From contig CAKURL010000005.1 of assembly GCA_934675685.1 (NCBI GenBank), positions 1 through 64,000 of the forward strand: DNA of 64,000 bases, written 5' to 3'. A program made the position numbers and the translations under genes. The notes under the pieces were generated by a model that worked only from the letters and a program-made list of their open reading frames with translations, had not been told where the DNA came from and searched no databases. Source of the stretch: an uncultured Candidatus Melainabacteria bacterium (GTDB lineage: Bacteria > Cyanobacteriota > Vampirovibrionia > Gastranaerophilales > Gastranaerophilaceae). This document shows positions 9,465-19,008 of the stretch, one piece after another (the stretch's first letter is position 1; each line of letters starts with the position of its first letter).

Positions 9465-11365
9465 TGGAATTTACTAAACCAATCAGCCCATTTTTGGCTC
9501 AAAAAATAAAACAGATGAGCGCACAAGAAAATATTCAAAAAGCTCCTGAAACAAAAGCGCAAGTTCAAAATCAAGAACAATATCCATACGACGCAAGAGT
9601 GAGCCAAAGCGCTTTAGCTCAAAATCAACAAATCCTTGCCCCAAGAAGAGTGGCTGGTGTCACAGACGCACAAGCTCGTGTCCCTGGGTATAAAAATAAT
9701 TTAAAAGAAATGTTGACTACAAATAAAGCTTCTATTATTGCTGTTATTCCAAGAATCATGAATGCCCAAGACCTAGACGGTAATGAACTAATTCAAGGAA
9801 ACGAAAAAGCCGGAAACTTTGTTAACGCAGTAGGTAGACTTGATGAGTTTGTGGATTTAGGTTTTAATACTCAACACATGCTTCCAATCCACCCACCAGG
9901 AAAAACAAAAGCCATGGGTACAGCAGGCTCTTTGTATGCTCCTGCGGACTTTTTGACTTTGGACCCTGAGCTTGTTGACGAAAATCCTCCAAAAGAAGCC
10001 AGAGAAAAAATCGAAAAATTATACGAAGAAAAAACAGGCAGAAAACTAATAAAAATGGACAAAAACGACCCAGAAGTCGCTTTTGCTCAATGCAAATATT
10101 ATCTTGACGAATGCCACAAACGCGGAATAAAAGTTATGTTAGACTTGCCTTCTTGCGCGAGTGTTGATTTTGCAAAAAAACACCCTGAAATGATGGCAGT
10201 AGAAGCTGATGGCAAAGAAAAAGTGCCAAAAGGCTGGCAAGATATCAGAATGTTCAAGCCTTTTGAAGACGAACAAAATCGTTCTTTGAACAAAGACCTA
10301 TTAAACTTGCATAAAAAATACGTTGATATGTGCGTGGACTTGGGTTTTGATGGCATAAGAGCAGACGTTGGCAGGGCAAAACCTGTGGAATTTTGGAATG
10401 TAATTATTAACTATTCCCATGCAAAAGACCCTCAATTTGGTTGGCTTGCTGAAACTTATACCCATGAAGACGCTTCTCCACAATTGAACATGCCATACGA
10501 CAGACCACAAGAACTTTTGGAAGTTGGCTTCGATAGCTATTATGGTCAATACCACATCTTAAACGAATGGACAACAAACCAACAATTATACGATTACATC
10601 AAAGAAAACATCGATTTGAACAACGAAATCGGTGCTTCTTGCGGGTCTAAATCTTTGATTGGCGACGTCGAAACCCACGATGACACTTCTCAAATTTCTA
10701 AACTTGGTCCTTCTTGGGTTAAATACACTACAATTTTGCAATCTATGTTGCCTCAAGTTTGTCCTTATATGGTAGACGGAAACCAAACAGGTGACTATTT
10801 CATGTATCCTTACGACCATGCTTTAGTTAAAGATACTCAAACAGACAACCACGAATGCACGGTTCACACAGGAAGAATTGATATTTTCAACAAATCGAGA
10901 AAACCAGGGGGCGATTTCCCTGATATCGCGGAAGTTGTTAAACAAGCTTTTGGTTTGAGAAACAACAACTACAATAATATTAATAAAAATTCTTCTACAA
11001 AATTAGTAATGGCAAATCCGCAAGACGTCATCGCAAAAGGTTCGTTCATTATTCTTCCGAATAACAATTCTCAAATTGTTTCTTTCGCAAGACATAAAGA
11101 CGGCAAAACCTTGTTGTTCATTGGAAACATGGACGTAAATAACAAAGTTGGCGGCAAAATCCAAATCCCAGGATTGAAAGCTGACCAAAAATTCCAAAAT
11201 TTAATGCCTCAATATAGTGGCGACGCGAAATTCCAAAACAACAAAGATGGCTCTGTGACTGTTGAATTGGCGCCAAGCAGAGCGTGCGTTTTTGAAATTG
11301 ACGATAAAGATATCGAACAACTTTCTCAAGAACAAAACGTTTTACAACAAAGATATTTGAAATAA
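9464..11365 (+). CDS. GH13 (alpha-amylase family)-like protein, cytoplasmic
   Basis: 633 residues without a signal peptide. After an 80-residue N-terminal extension that begins KPISPFLAQKIKQ, a TIM-barrel of the GH13 type is readable: region-I-like KVMLDLPSCASVDF, region II DGIRADVGRAKPVEFW with the nucleophile at D301, region III WLAETYTH with the acid/base E330, and region IV VETHDDTS with H405-D406. All three catalytic carboxylates are in place. The RADVGRAKPVEFW stretch recalls maltosyltransferase GlgE, but the fit is not tight enough to name the reaction. A beta-sandwich C-terminal domain follows (about 540-615). Start codon overlaps the upstream stop (TAATG). Likely acts on an intracellular alpha-glucan. 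Confidence 0.8.
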   Translation: MEFTKPISPFLAQKIKQMSAQENIQKAPETKAQVQNQEQYPYDARVSQSALAQNQQILAPRRVAGVTDAQARVPGYKNNLKEMLTTNKASIIAVIPRIMNAQDLDGNELIQGNEKAGNFVNAVGRLDEFVDLGFNTQHMLPIHPPGKTKAMGTAGSLYAPADFLTLDPELVDENPPKEAREKIEKLYEEKTGRKLIKMDKNDPEVAFAQCKYYLDECHKRGIKVMLDLPSCASVDFAKKHPEMMAVEADGKEKVPKGWQDIRMFKPFEDEQNRSLNKDLLNLHKKYVDMCVDLGFDGIRADVGRAKPVEFWNVIINYSHAKDPQFGWLAETYTHEDASPQLNMPYDRPQELLEVGFDSYYGQYHILNEWTTNQQLYDYIKENIDLNNEIGASCGSKSLIGDVETHDDTSQISKLGPSWVKYTTILQSMLPQVCPYMVDGNQTGDYFMYPYDHALVKDTQTDNHECTVHTGRIDIFNKSRKPGGDFPDIAEVVKQAFGLRNNNYNNINKNSSTKLVMANPQDVIAKGSFIILPNNNSQIVSFARHKDGKTLLFIGNMDVNNKVGGKIQIPGLKADQKFQNLMPQYSGDAKFQNNKDGSVTVELAPSRACVFEIDDKDIEQLSQEQNVLQQRYLK

Positions 11366-11416
11366 AAAAGTTAAACTTAAACAAAATAGGGAAGAATATA
11401 ATTAGAAGGATAAGCA

Positions 11417-14400
11417 ATGGATTTTTCAATTAAAAATATACAAAGTAAGAAAAATTTGAATTTTACCGGATTGAAAGGTGCGCTGGACGTTCAAAATAAT
11501 CAGGTATTTCGTTTCGTTGCGCCTCCACATAAAAAAGATGAAAACGTCACTTTAGAAGTTGCCTTGCTTGATTTTAACGATGAATTGGGCGAATTAGAAA
11601 GACCTTCTGATGACGGATTTATTGATACAATCATAGATAACAATGGGCAAGAAAAAGCCTTGAATTTTGATTCAACGGGAATTATAGATATCCCCCAAAA
11701 AGATTTCACCGATTTGACTTCTGGTTTTGCATACAGATACAAAATCACAGATAAACAAGGAAATTTTTTAAGATATGAATTGGATAAATCTAAAACGACT
11801 CCAATTCAAGGCTCAAAAGAAAAAGCGAACATAATTTCCGCAGGAGCAAACTATGGCGTTACTCCAAAAACAGGAAACATGTATCACATCTATAAAGATT
11901 CTTATGGAATTGTAGATGAAGCAAATAAAAAGCTCCAAAACCCACAAGGAAGCGATTTTGTAAGAAACCATTTCAACAGACTGGGTGGCTCCACAAAAGG
12001 CATTTTATATGTCTTAAAAAATACTGACGAATTGGCTCCTTATAGATATATCATGTCCACTCCTGATATTGGCGCGGACAACACTTCTTCCCATGGTTAT
12101 TGGCCAAACAATTTATATCAATCTAATGACATCGAAGCTTTTGAAGACTTAAATGTTGAATTGTTTAAGCAAGGAAAAGGCTACATCGCAGATGGTGCTT
12201 TCACTTCTCAAAGTTTGCAATCTCCTATATTGCACCATGTTTTGAAATGGGGAAAACAATCTCCTTTCTATAATATGTTGAAAATAGATGGCAAATTGAA
12301 ACTCGGAATTCTCCCAAATATTTTTAAAAGAACTCCTGAAGCCTTGAATAATGTTGCAGTTAGAGTCGTAAACAACCCTTATAGAATAAATTACGACAAA
12401 ACAAAGCCTACATACATGCAGTTTTATGATAAACGTCTTGCGTCTAATGAGCAATTAAGAGATAACACAAAATTAATCGAAAAATATGGCAAAGCTCCAG
12501 AAGATCACTACGAAATCACAACAAATAACGACTCTGTTTATCCATTCTATTTTGAATTAGATCCAAGGGGCGAAAAAATAAAAACTTTCAGCCTTATGGA
12601 CACTTTAGGTTACAAAGAAATCATTAAAAATCAGCCTGATTTCTTTGATTTTGAAAATTTCACAGTTACAGATAGAGCGGACGCTTCGGGCGCTACTTTC
12701 TGGTCTGGGAATAGAGATTTAGTTAAATTGAACCTTTCTAACCCCGACCTTGCGGATAGAGAAAATATCCAAGGCATGAAAAACGCAAGAAATTATCTCT
12801 ATGGTGTTGCGACTTTCTGGACAGAAGACATTCAATCCAAGCTCATTTTAGAAGCAGCTAAGCTTCCAAAAGATGAACTTAAAAAAGTTGCTTTGGCGAA
12901 CGATATTTCAAGCGAAAGATTTAATGAAATCGAAAAAAATATCGATACAAGCTCTCATTTAACATTAGAAGAAGGAAAAACTATTCAAGATTATGTTAAA
13001 GCCTTTCCTTTGCAATCAATTGAGACAAGCCCAGAGTTGAGTGCAATTTTTGCTCAACCATCTTTCAATGCAGAATTGTTTGACCCAAAAACTTTAGAAT
13101 ACGTTGTAAAAACAGTAAATTCTATACTTGATGGTGCAATTCCTGATCAATATAAAGATAACGATGAATATAAACAATATGTAGTAAAAACTTTTGCAAA
13201 CAAAGCGATAAAGACAGTCTTGAGTGCTTCTATGGGCCCTGCTGTTTTAGATAGCAAAAATAGAAAATTTATTAAAGAAAACGTTAAAAATGTGTCTTTG
13301 CCTTCTATGATGAGTGCATATCCGATAGATATGAAAGACGAAAGAGACCAAGTTGTCGCTTTTATTAAAAACAACATGGGCTTTGCAAATTTGAGCGATT
13401 TTTCTATGGAAGTCAAAAACGAATTAAAAGGAATTTCCTTAGAAGATTTCAAATTGGCTGAATCTATTGTGGAACAAAGCAGAGCTGGCTTAAACTGGAG
13501 GTTTGACGCCGCAAAAGACATAGGTGATATGGATTCTGTTGGGCGCTCTGTGGGCTCTAGCGCTAAATCATTCAGCGACATCTGGGACGGCGAAAACGGT
13601 GTCGAAGCTTTTTGGACTAATTTTATCGACGAAATAAGAAAATATAATCCAAGTGCATATATAATCTCTGAAATCACAGATTTTTGGTCTTTCAACAATC
13701 AAGATGGAACAAATTACTCTAGCTTTGATCCAAAAATCGCAAATGCAAATAGAACCTTATACCCTGAAGGCACTCCTTTCGAAAGAGAAATTCCTCGTTT
13801 GAAAGAAGCTCGTTTCTTGGAAAATTCAGGCTCTACCACAAGCTCTAACTATGAAGCTTGTTTTAACAATCTTTCTAAGTTTATCGGGGTTCAGCCGGAA
13901 GATGGCTCTGACGTTTCTTCTGCTTCCGGAGATGTTAAAGCTCTTAAAGACAAAATTGACCAATTTATCGGGATTAACCAGCCAAACATTGCGCTTTTGT
14001 CTCATACTTTTGTAGATAACCATGATAAACCTCGTCTTGCGCATTGTTTGCCTTTGAATATGCAATTATTCCTAAGCAAAAGCAAAATGGCAGACAACGA
14101 AGAATATAGAAAATTGGCTCTTCAATTGACTCAAAGACCAGAAAAAGATATTAATAACATCTGCTCTGAAGCTGTCGCAGTGGGGGATATGTTCAACAGA
14201 CAAATAGATAGAACAGTCAAAAGCGAAGACGAAAAACAAGCGCTAAAAATGGCGCTTCAAGACTTAGTGAATGGCAGAAAAGCGCCAAAAGAAAAGCCAA
14301 ACTTCAAAAGAGCGCTTGCGTTTGGGGTTGCTCCTTATGAAGTTACTATAAGAGACTTGTTTAAAAATTCTGGAATTTATTACACTCAAGAAGACTTAGA

Positions 14401-15391
14401 CAAATTCCACTATGGAATTATGAAAGATTCTCTAAAAGGGCTTGTTGCTTTGAACGAAATGATGTGCGCAATTACAGGAACGCCTACAATCTTCAATGGC
14501 ACAGAATTTGCCCAAACAGGCTATGAAACATCTTCTAAAAATGCTTATGTTGGAAACCGCGGCATTATTCGCCACGACTTAAAAGACAATCCATTTTATA
14601 AAGATTTTTATAACCAAATGACTGCTGTCTCTTCAATGTATCAAAAACCAGAACTTAGCGCCATCAGAAACGGCTTCCCTGTTTCTTTAAATAGCGTTGC
14701 TACTCAAAAATTGAAAAGCGAAGAGCTCAAAGATGTGGATAACGGAAGGTTAAAATATCAACTAGACCTCATTATGAGCCATGGCGGGTTTGAAGCTCTT
14801 GATAGATATTTCAAAAAAGGCGACATAGATAAAGACACGATGAAAGCCACTTTTGGAATTTGGTATGATAACTTTGATGACTTTGTAAAATATTATAAGA
14901 CTCCTGCAATAGATATTGAGGGAAACCCTGTCTTAGACGACTCAGGAAAGCCTTTGAACCACTTTGAAGCAGTGTTGAGCGCAAGAGAATATAACAAAGA
15001 AAAAGGCAAAGATGTGCTTACAATTTGGCCATTATACAAATATGACGAAAATGGTTCAAGAGTACTCAGCCTCATCACAAACAACAGATTGCAAGGAAAT
15101 AAATTGTCAAAAGACAACAATTTCGAACCTAAAGAATGCAAAGCTCCATTTATAGAAATCAAAGACAAAGATGGCTCTTGCCCAATCGAAGATGGCACAA
15201 TCTTGAGAAAATTGGAATATGACGGAAAATCAAGCTATGTGGATTCTCCAATAGAATATGTTGTAAAAGATGGAAAACTCCAAAGAAAAGATGGCGAACC
15301 GCTATCTATCAATGACACAGTTGAAACTTTCTATGTTCCAAAAAAATCAAGACAACAAGCTCAATTGAGAGCAAATTATCACAATTATTAA
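11417..15391 (+). CDS. giant GH13-like protein with N-terminal beta-sandwich
   Basis: 1324 residues, about twice the size of a common amylase, with no signal peptide. The N-terminus (QNNQVFRFVAPP, about 25-140) looks like a CBM48/isoamylase-type sandwich. A region-I-like stretch (GKGYIADGAFTS, about 254-265) is followed by a very long insertion before region II, NWRFDAAKDIGD with nucleophile D697; region III IISEITDFW has E752 and region IV FVDNHDKPR has H869-D870. So the catalytic triad is complete although 430 residues separate the first two blocks. A C-terminal region (about 1130-1320) carries another domain. The NLNFTGLKG start is a style often seen in this bacterial group (recollection, not checked). 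It follows the previous gene by 51 bases with an AGAAGG ribosome site. Confidence 0.78.
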   Translation: MDFSIKNIQSKKNLNFTGLKGALDVQNNQVFRFVAPPHKKDENVTLEVALLDFNDELGELERPSDDGFIDTIIDNNGQEKALNFDSTGIIDIPQKDFTDLTSGFAYRYKITDKQGNFLRYELDKSKTTPIQGSKEKANIISAGANYGVTPKTGNMYHIYKDSYGIVDEANKKLQNPQGSDFVRNHFNRLGGSTKGILYVLKNTDELAPYRYIMSTPDIGADNTSSHGYWPNNLYQSNDIEAFEDLNVELFKQGKGYIADGAFTSQSLQSPILHHVLKWGKQSPFYNMLKIDGKLKLGILPNIFKRTPEALNNVAVRVVNNPYRINYDKTKPTYMQFYDKRLASNEQLRDNTKLIEKYGKAPEDHYEITTNNDSVYPFYFELDPRGEKIKTFSLMDTLGYKEIIKNQPDFFDFENFTVTDRADASGATFWSGNRDLVKLNLSNPDLADRENIQGMKNARNYLYGVATFWTEDIQSKLILEAAKLPKDELKKVALANDISSERFNEIEKNIDTSSHLTLEEGKTIQDYVKAFPLQSIETSPELSAIFAQPSFNAELFDPKTLEYVVKTVNSILDGAIPDQYKDNDEYKQYVVKTFANKAIKTVLSASMGPAVLDSKNRKFIKENVKNVSLPSMMSAYPIDMKDERDQVVAFIKNNMGFANLSDFSMEVKNELKGISLEDFKLAESIVEQSRAGLNWRFDAAKDIGDMDSVGRSVGSSAKSFSDIWDGENGVEAFWTNFIDEIRKYNPSAYIISEITDFWSFNNQDGTNYSSFDPKIANANRTLYPEGTPFEREIPRLKEARFLENSGSTTSSNYEACFNNLSKFIGVQPEDGSDVSSASGDVKALKDKIDQFIGINQPNIALLSHTFVDNHDKPRLAHCLPLNMQLFLSKSKMADNEEYRKLALQLTQRPEKDINNICSEAVAVGDMFNRQIDRTVKSEDEKQALKMALQDLVNGRKAPKEKPNFKRALAFGVAPYEVTIRDLFKNSGIYYTQEDLDKFHYGIMKDSLKGLVALNEMMCAITGTPTIFNGTEFAQTGYETSSKNAYVGNRGIIRHDLKDNPFYKDFYNQMTAVSSMYQKPELSAIRNGFPVSLNSVATQKLKSEELKDVDNGRLKYQLDLIMSHGGFEALDRYFKKGDIDKDTMKATFGIWYDNFDDFVKYYKTPAIDIEGNPVLDDSGKPLNHFEAVLSAREYNKEKGKDVLTIWPLYKYDENGSRVLSLITNNRLQGNKLSKDNNFEPKECKAPFIEIKDKDGSCPIEDGTILRKLEYDGKSSYVDSPIEYVVKDGKLQRKDGEPLSINDTVETFYVPKKSRQQAQLRANYHNY

Positions 15392-15404
15392 TAAATAAAC
15401 AAAT

Positions 15405-15439
15405 AAAATAGCGCCCCAATTTGCTTGGGGCGCTATTTT
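15405..15439. terminator. bidirectional intrinsic terminator
   Basis: A perfect 15-bp inverted repeat (arms 15405-15419 and 15425-15439, five-base loop) with GC-rich core GCGCCCC/GGGGCGC, flanked by A and T runs on each side. It sits between the convergent GH13 operon and the DUF187 hydrolase gene and can stop transcription from both. Confidence 0.95.
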
Positions 15440-15454
15440 TAATTAAATATAATT

Positions 15455-17335
15455 TTAGTTAATATTAGCGTTTTTGAAAACACTTGTTTTTAAGACGTCT
15501 ATATATTTTTGGTTTAAATGTGCCCAATCGAACAAAATTACTCCATTTAATTTTAATCTTCTGATTATGTGAATTTGTTTTAATAAGTCCTCTGGGTCTG
15601 ATTCGATGAAGCCTGCAAAAAGCCCGGGGTAGACTTTTGCGTTGTCAGAAGCTTTTTTTCTTATTTCGTCTAACATGTCTTTTGCAAGTTCGTCGTCGCT
15701 AGTCAAAATCAAAGGTGTGATTGCATCTAAATATTTTTGATTTAGCCAATATTTCCAATCTTGGTGCTTTGTTTGGAGGCTAACTTTGTAATCTGGGAAA
15801 ATGACTGCTGAAAACATTATGTTTCTGTTTTTCAAAAGTTCAGACACTTTTTTGACGTAGTCTGTGATTTTTTCTCTTCTATAGTCGCACCAATTGTCCC
15901 ACATTGGGCTTTTTGGCTCTATTTCTATCGGGTCTATGTCATAAGAAGTTTTGAATTCTTCTCTTGCGATGGGTGTGTAGCCCCATTGGTTTCCGTAGTT
16001 CTCTTTTGAAACGTTTGGATAGCGCACATAGTCGATGTTTACGCCATCAATATTATATCTTGCGCAAATTTCCCCTATTAAACGAGTCAAAAATGTAATG
16101 ACTTCAGGGTTTGCTGGGTCTAGGAAGTAGCCATTGTGTTCTTGAGGGTGCGAAACATATCCTTGAAAATCTGCTTTTTGTTTTGTGCGGTTTTGCCAAG
16201 AAGGTTTTTTGGCTAAAATTGATTTTGGGTTCAATTCAGGAGAATTGTTTCCAACATAAAAGCTTTCAAACCAAACGTTGACTTTTATCCCTCTTTTATG
16301 GGCTTCTTGGATATAAGAAGCTAAAACGTCAAAATTGAAAGCCGGATTTTGGTTTTCGAAGCCATATTCTTGCATTACTCTAGAAGGGAAGATTGTTCTT
16401 CCGTGGTAATATGTTTCTAAGAAAATGTTGTTTATCCCTGTTTCTTTGATTAAATCAAGAGTTTTTGCGACTTCTTGTTGGTTTTTTTGAACAGGTCTTA
16501 TCCAAGTTCCTTTCAATTCGTTTTGGATAAAAGGAAGAGTATATCTAAAAGCTAAAATCGCGTTGTTTGCGGCTTCTTTTGCGCATTCTAGGGCTTCTTC
16601 GTTGTCTTGTTTTAAAGATTTTTTATATTGGTGTTTTGCTTTTTTTAAGTAGTAATAGATATATTTATCGTCTTTTGTATTATATTCATTTGAAGATATC
16701 AAAAGGTTTTCGACCTCTTCGATTTTTGTTTTTGCATAAAATCTATAGCTATCTATTGTTGTATATGCTTTTATGGTTTTATCTTGGATTTCTATTCTTG
16801 TTCCTATTTTTAGGTTGTCGCTAATCCATTTTTTTGCGCTGCCATGGCCAGAGATTATAAAGCCGTTTTTTGGAATGTTGGAATTTGCCCCTGTTAATTT
16901 AGTCACGACATTTCCCACAACCACGGCTTCTTTTCCAAATTCATTTGTGCCTGTGGTTTTTCCAAATTCTTTTTTATAAATTACAAGCTGGTTTGTGCCT
17001 CTGTATCCTGGGAAAGTGTTTGTGGCGATTGCGATGTCGTCTGGGTAAATTGCGTTAATTTTTCTTGTTGCTTGGCTCAAGATTTCTTCTTTAGGTTCTA
17101 CCTTGATGTTTTTTGTATTTTGTTCCGCAACTATAGGCTTTTGCCCTTGAGTTTGGGCATTATCTTGAGTTTTTGTGACATAAAGCAAAGAGTCATTTGT
17201 CTTTTTTTCTTTGTATGGAATATTTTCTTCCGTTTTAGGCAAATTTTTGCTATCCACAGGCGGACAAGACGCAAAAAGCTTTTCTTGTTGACAAATGGAA
17301 AAAATAAGCAATATAAAAATAAATAATTTTTTCAA
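15455..17335 (-). CDS. secreted glycoside hydrolase of the GHL10/DUF187 (YngK) type
   Basis: 626 residues with a signal peptide (MKKLFIFILLIFSICQQ..LFAS; cleavage near residue 22). After a 250-residue N-terminal region comes the DUF187 barrel: GTWIRPVQKNQQEVAKTLDL, FLETYYHGRTIFPS, HKRGIKVNVWFESFYVGNN, DGVNIDYVRYPN and a terminal LNGVILFDWAHLN. The family is found in envelope glycan hydrolases, with an acidic pair at the barrel mouth; the substrate is not known. A GAGGA site precedes the ATG. It follows recN on the same strand after 70 AT-rich bases, but its own promoter is plausible. Its location back to back with a GH13 operon may be coincidence, since one is exported and the other not. Confidence 0.85.
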   Translation of the reverse strand: MKKLFIFILLIFSICQQEKLFASCPPVDSKNLPKTEENIPYKEKKTNDSLLYVTKTQDNAQTQGQKPIVAEQNTKNIKVEPKEEILSQATRKINAIYPDDIAIATNTFPGYRGTNQLVIYKKEFGKTTGTNEFGKEAVVVGNVVTKLTGANSNIPKNGFIISGHGSAKKWISDNLKIGTRIEIQDKTIKAYTTIDSYRFYAKTKIEEVENLLISSNEYNTKDDKYIYYYLKKAKHQYKKSLKQDNEEALECAKEAANNAILAFRYTLPFIQNELKGTWIRPVQKNQQEVAKTLDLIKETGINNIFLETYYHGRTIFPSRVMQEYGFENQNPAFNFDVLASYIQEAHKRGIKVNVWFESFYVGNNSPELNPKSILAKKPSWQNRTKQKADFQGYVSHPQEHNGYFLDPANPEVITFLTRLIGEICARYNIDGVNIDYVRYPNVSKENYGNQWGYTPIAREEFKTSYDIDPIEIEPKSPMWDNWCDYRREKITDYVKKVSELLKNRNIMFSAVIFPDYKVSLQTKHQDWKYWLNQKYLDAITPLILTSDDELAKDMLDEIRKKASDNAKVYPGLFAGFIESDPEDLLKQIHIIRRLKLNGVILFDWAHLNQKYIDVLKTSVFKNANIN

Positions 17336-17405
17336 AATATCCTCAAAATTGTTGTTTTTATTTTATTACAAAAACATTTTAAAAACTAAAATTTTAATTT
17401 CTTTT

Positions 17406-19001
17406 TTATATTAAAGTTTTTGCAAATTCGATAGATTTTTCGTTTATTTCTCCGCTCGCCATCTGGGCAAGGGCTTTTAGTCTATCTTCGTCGTTTAGGA
17501 TTTCTATTTCGATGTTTGTGGTGTCGTTATGGCTTTTTGAAATCCAGATGAAATTATCTGCCTTAGCGCAGATGATAGGCTGGTGAGTGACACAAATTAT
17601 TTGGCATTTTGAAGCAAGTTCCACCATAGAAACACCAACGGCAGAAGAAGCGACGCCCGAGATACCTGTATCTATTTCATCAAACACAACAGTCGAGACT
17701 TCGTCTGATAAAGCAAAAACAGTTTTTAGGGCCAACATCACTCTTGAAATTTCGCCTCCGGAAGCCACTTTTGCCATGGGCGCTAATTCTTGGTTTTTGT
17801 TTGTTGAAATAGTGAATTCTACATAGTTTGCGCCATATTCCCAAAGCTTTGAATCAAGGCAAGATATTTCAAATTTTGCTTCTTTGAGCTCTAGTGTTTT
17901 TAATTTTTCTTCGATTAATTTAGAAAGAATTAAAGAATTTTCATTTCTGTATTGGCTCATTTTAGAAGCTAAAAAGCATAGCATGTTTTCTAGCGTTTTA
18001 TATTTTTCTTCCAACGCTTCTAAGTTGTTATCTGAAGAAGTTAATTCGTTTAATTTTTCTTCTATTTTTTCTCTTTCTAAATCCAAATCTTGCCCATATT
18101 TTCTTTTAAGCTTTTGGATTAAAGAAATTCTTTCGTTTAATTCGTCAATCCTATTTGGGTCGTATTCAAGAGAGGAGGAATAGCTCCTTAGACCGTTTGC
18201 GCAGTCTTTTAAGTTTTCGAAAGTGTCAAAAAGCGTGTCTTGCGCGTCTTTTAGGTTTTTGTCCAATTGAGCTAAGTTTGAAATAGAATATTTTATCTTT
18301 GAAAGAGCCTCTACTATGCTTTGGTTGTCGCCATAAAGTGCATAATATGCTTTATATGTTTCTTCTTTTAATTCTTGCGCGTTTGACAAGATTTCAAGCT
18401 CTTCTTTTAATTCTTCTTCTTCGTTTGTTTTGACTGCGGCTTCGTCTAATTCTTTCAATTGAAATCTCAAAAATTCGATTTCTTTATCGTTGTTTTGAGA
18501 GCTTTCTTTTAATTCTTCTATTTTTTTCTCTATTTGCTTATATTCAAGGTAGTTTTGCCTGTAGTTTTTCAAGATTTCCTTGAATTCAGGAGTCATTTTT
18601 TCAATATAGCTATCAAGCAAGAAAATATGATTTTTTGAAGAAATATAAGAATATGTTTGGTGCTGAGAATGGATATCCACAAGGCTTTCTCTTAGGCTTT
18701 TGATTTCTTCTAAGGAAGATAAAGCTCCGTTTAAGCGAAATTTAGAGCTTGATGAGATTTCTCTTGAAATTACTGTTTCTGTTTTGTTTTTGTCCTCAAA
18801 AGTAGCCTCTATTACGGCACTTTTGTTTTTGTCCATTATGACATCTTTTGAAAGTTTTCCTCCTAAAACGCCATCTAGGGCTTTTATGATGATACTTTTT
18901 CCTGCGCCCGTTTCGCCGCACAAAACATTAAAGCCTTCTTTAAAATCGAGCTTTATTTCGTCTATCAGTATAAAATTTTTGATTAAAAGTGATTTTAGCA
19001 T
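17406..19001 (-). CDS. recN: DNA repair protein RecN
   Basis: 531 residues, an SMC-like ATPase that acts at double-strand breaks. Walker A GETGAGKS is at 29-36 near the N-terminus; a long coiled coil (about 150-370, heavy in E, K and L) separates it from the signature VASGGEISRVMLALK and Walker B VVFDEIDTGISG in the C-terminal half, followed by CQIICVTHQPIICA. The protein is slightly short for the family but no motif is missing. It lies seven bases after nadK, a pairing seen in many bacteria, so they form an operon. Confidence 0.96.
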   Translation of the reverse strand: MLKSLLIKNFILIDEIKLDFKEGFNVLCGETGAGKSIIIKALDGVLGGKLSKDVIMDKNKSAVIEATFEDKNKTETVISREISSSSKFRLNGALSSLEEIKSLRESLVDIHSQHQTYSYISSKNHIFLLDSYIEKMTPEFKEILKNYRQNYLEYKQIEKKIEELKESSQNNDKEIEFLRFQLKELDEAAVKTNEEEELKEELEILSNAQELKEETYKAYYALYGDNQSIVEALSKIKYSISNLAQLDKNLKDAQDTLFDTFENLKDCANGLRSYSSSLEYDPNRIDELNERISLIQKLKRKYGQDLDLEREKIEEKLNELTSSDNNLEALEEKYKTLENMLCFLASKMSQYRNENSLILSKLIEEKLKTLELKEAKFEISCLDSKLWEYGANYVEFTISTNKNQELAPMAKVASGGEISRVMLALKTVFALSDEVSTVVFDEIDTGISGVASSAVGVSMVELASKCQIICVTHQPIICAKADNFIWISKSHNDTTNIEIEILNDEDRLKALAQMASGEINEKSIEFAKTLI

Positions 19002-19008
19002 TTTATTT

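Noticed and set aside
13147..13698. Minus-strand 183-residue frame inside the giant GH13-like gene
   Set aside because: It is the antisense shadow of a gene with clear catalytic motifs; no ribosome site.
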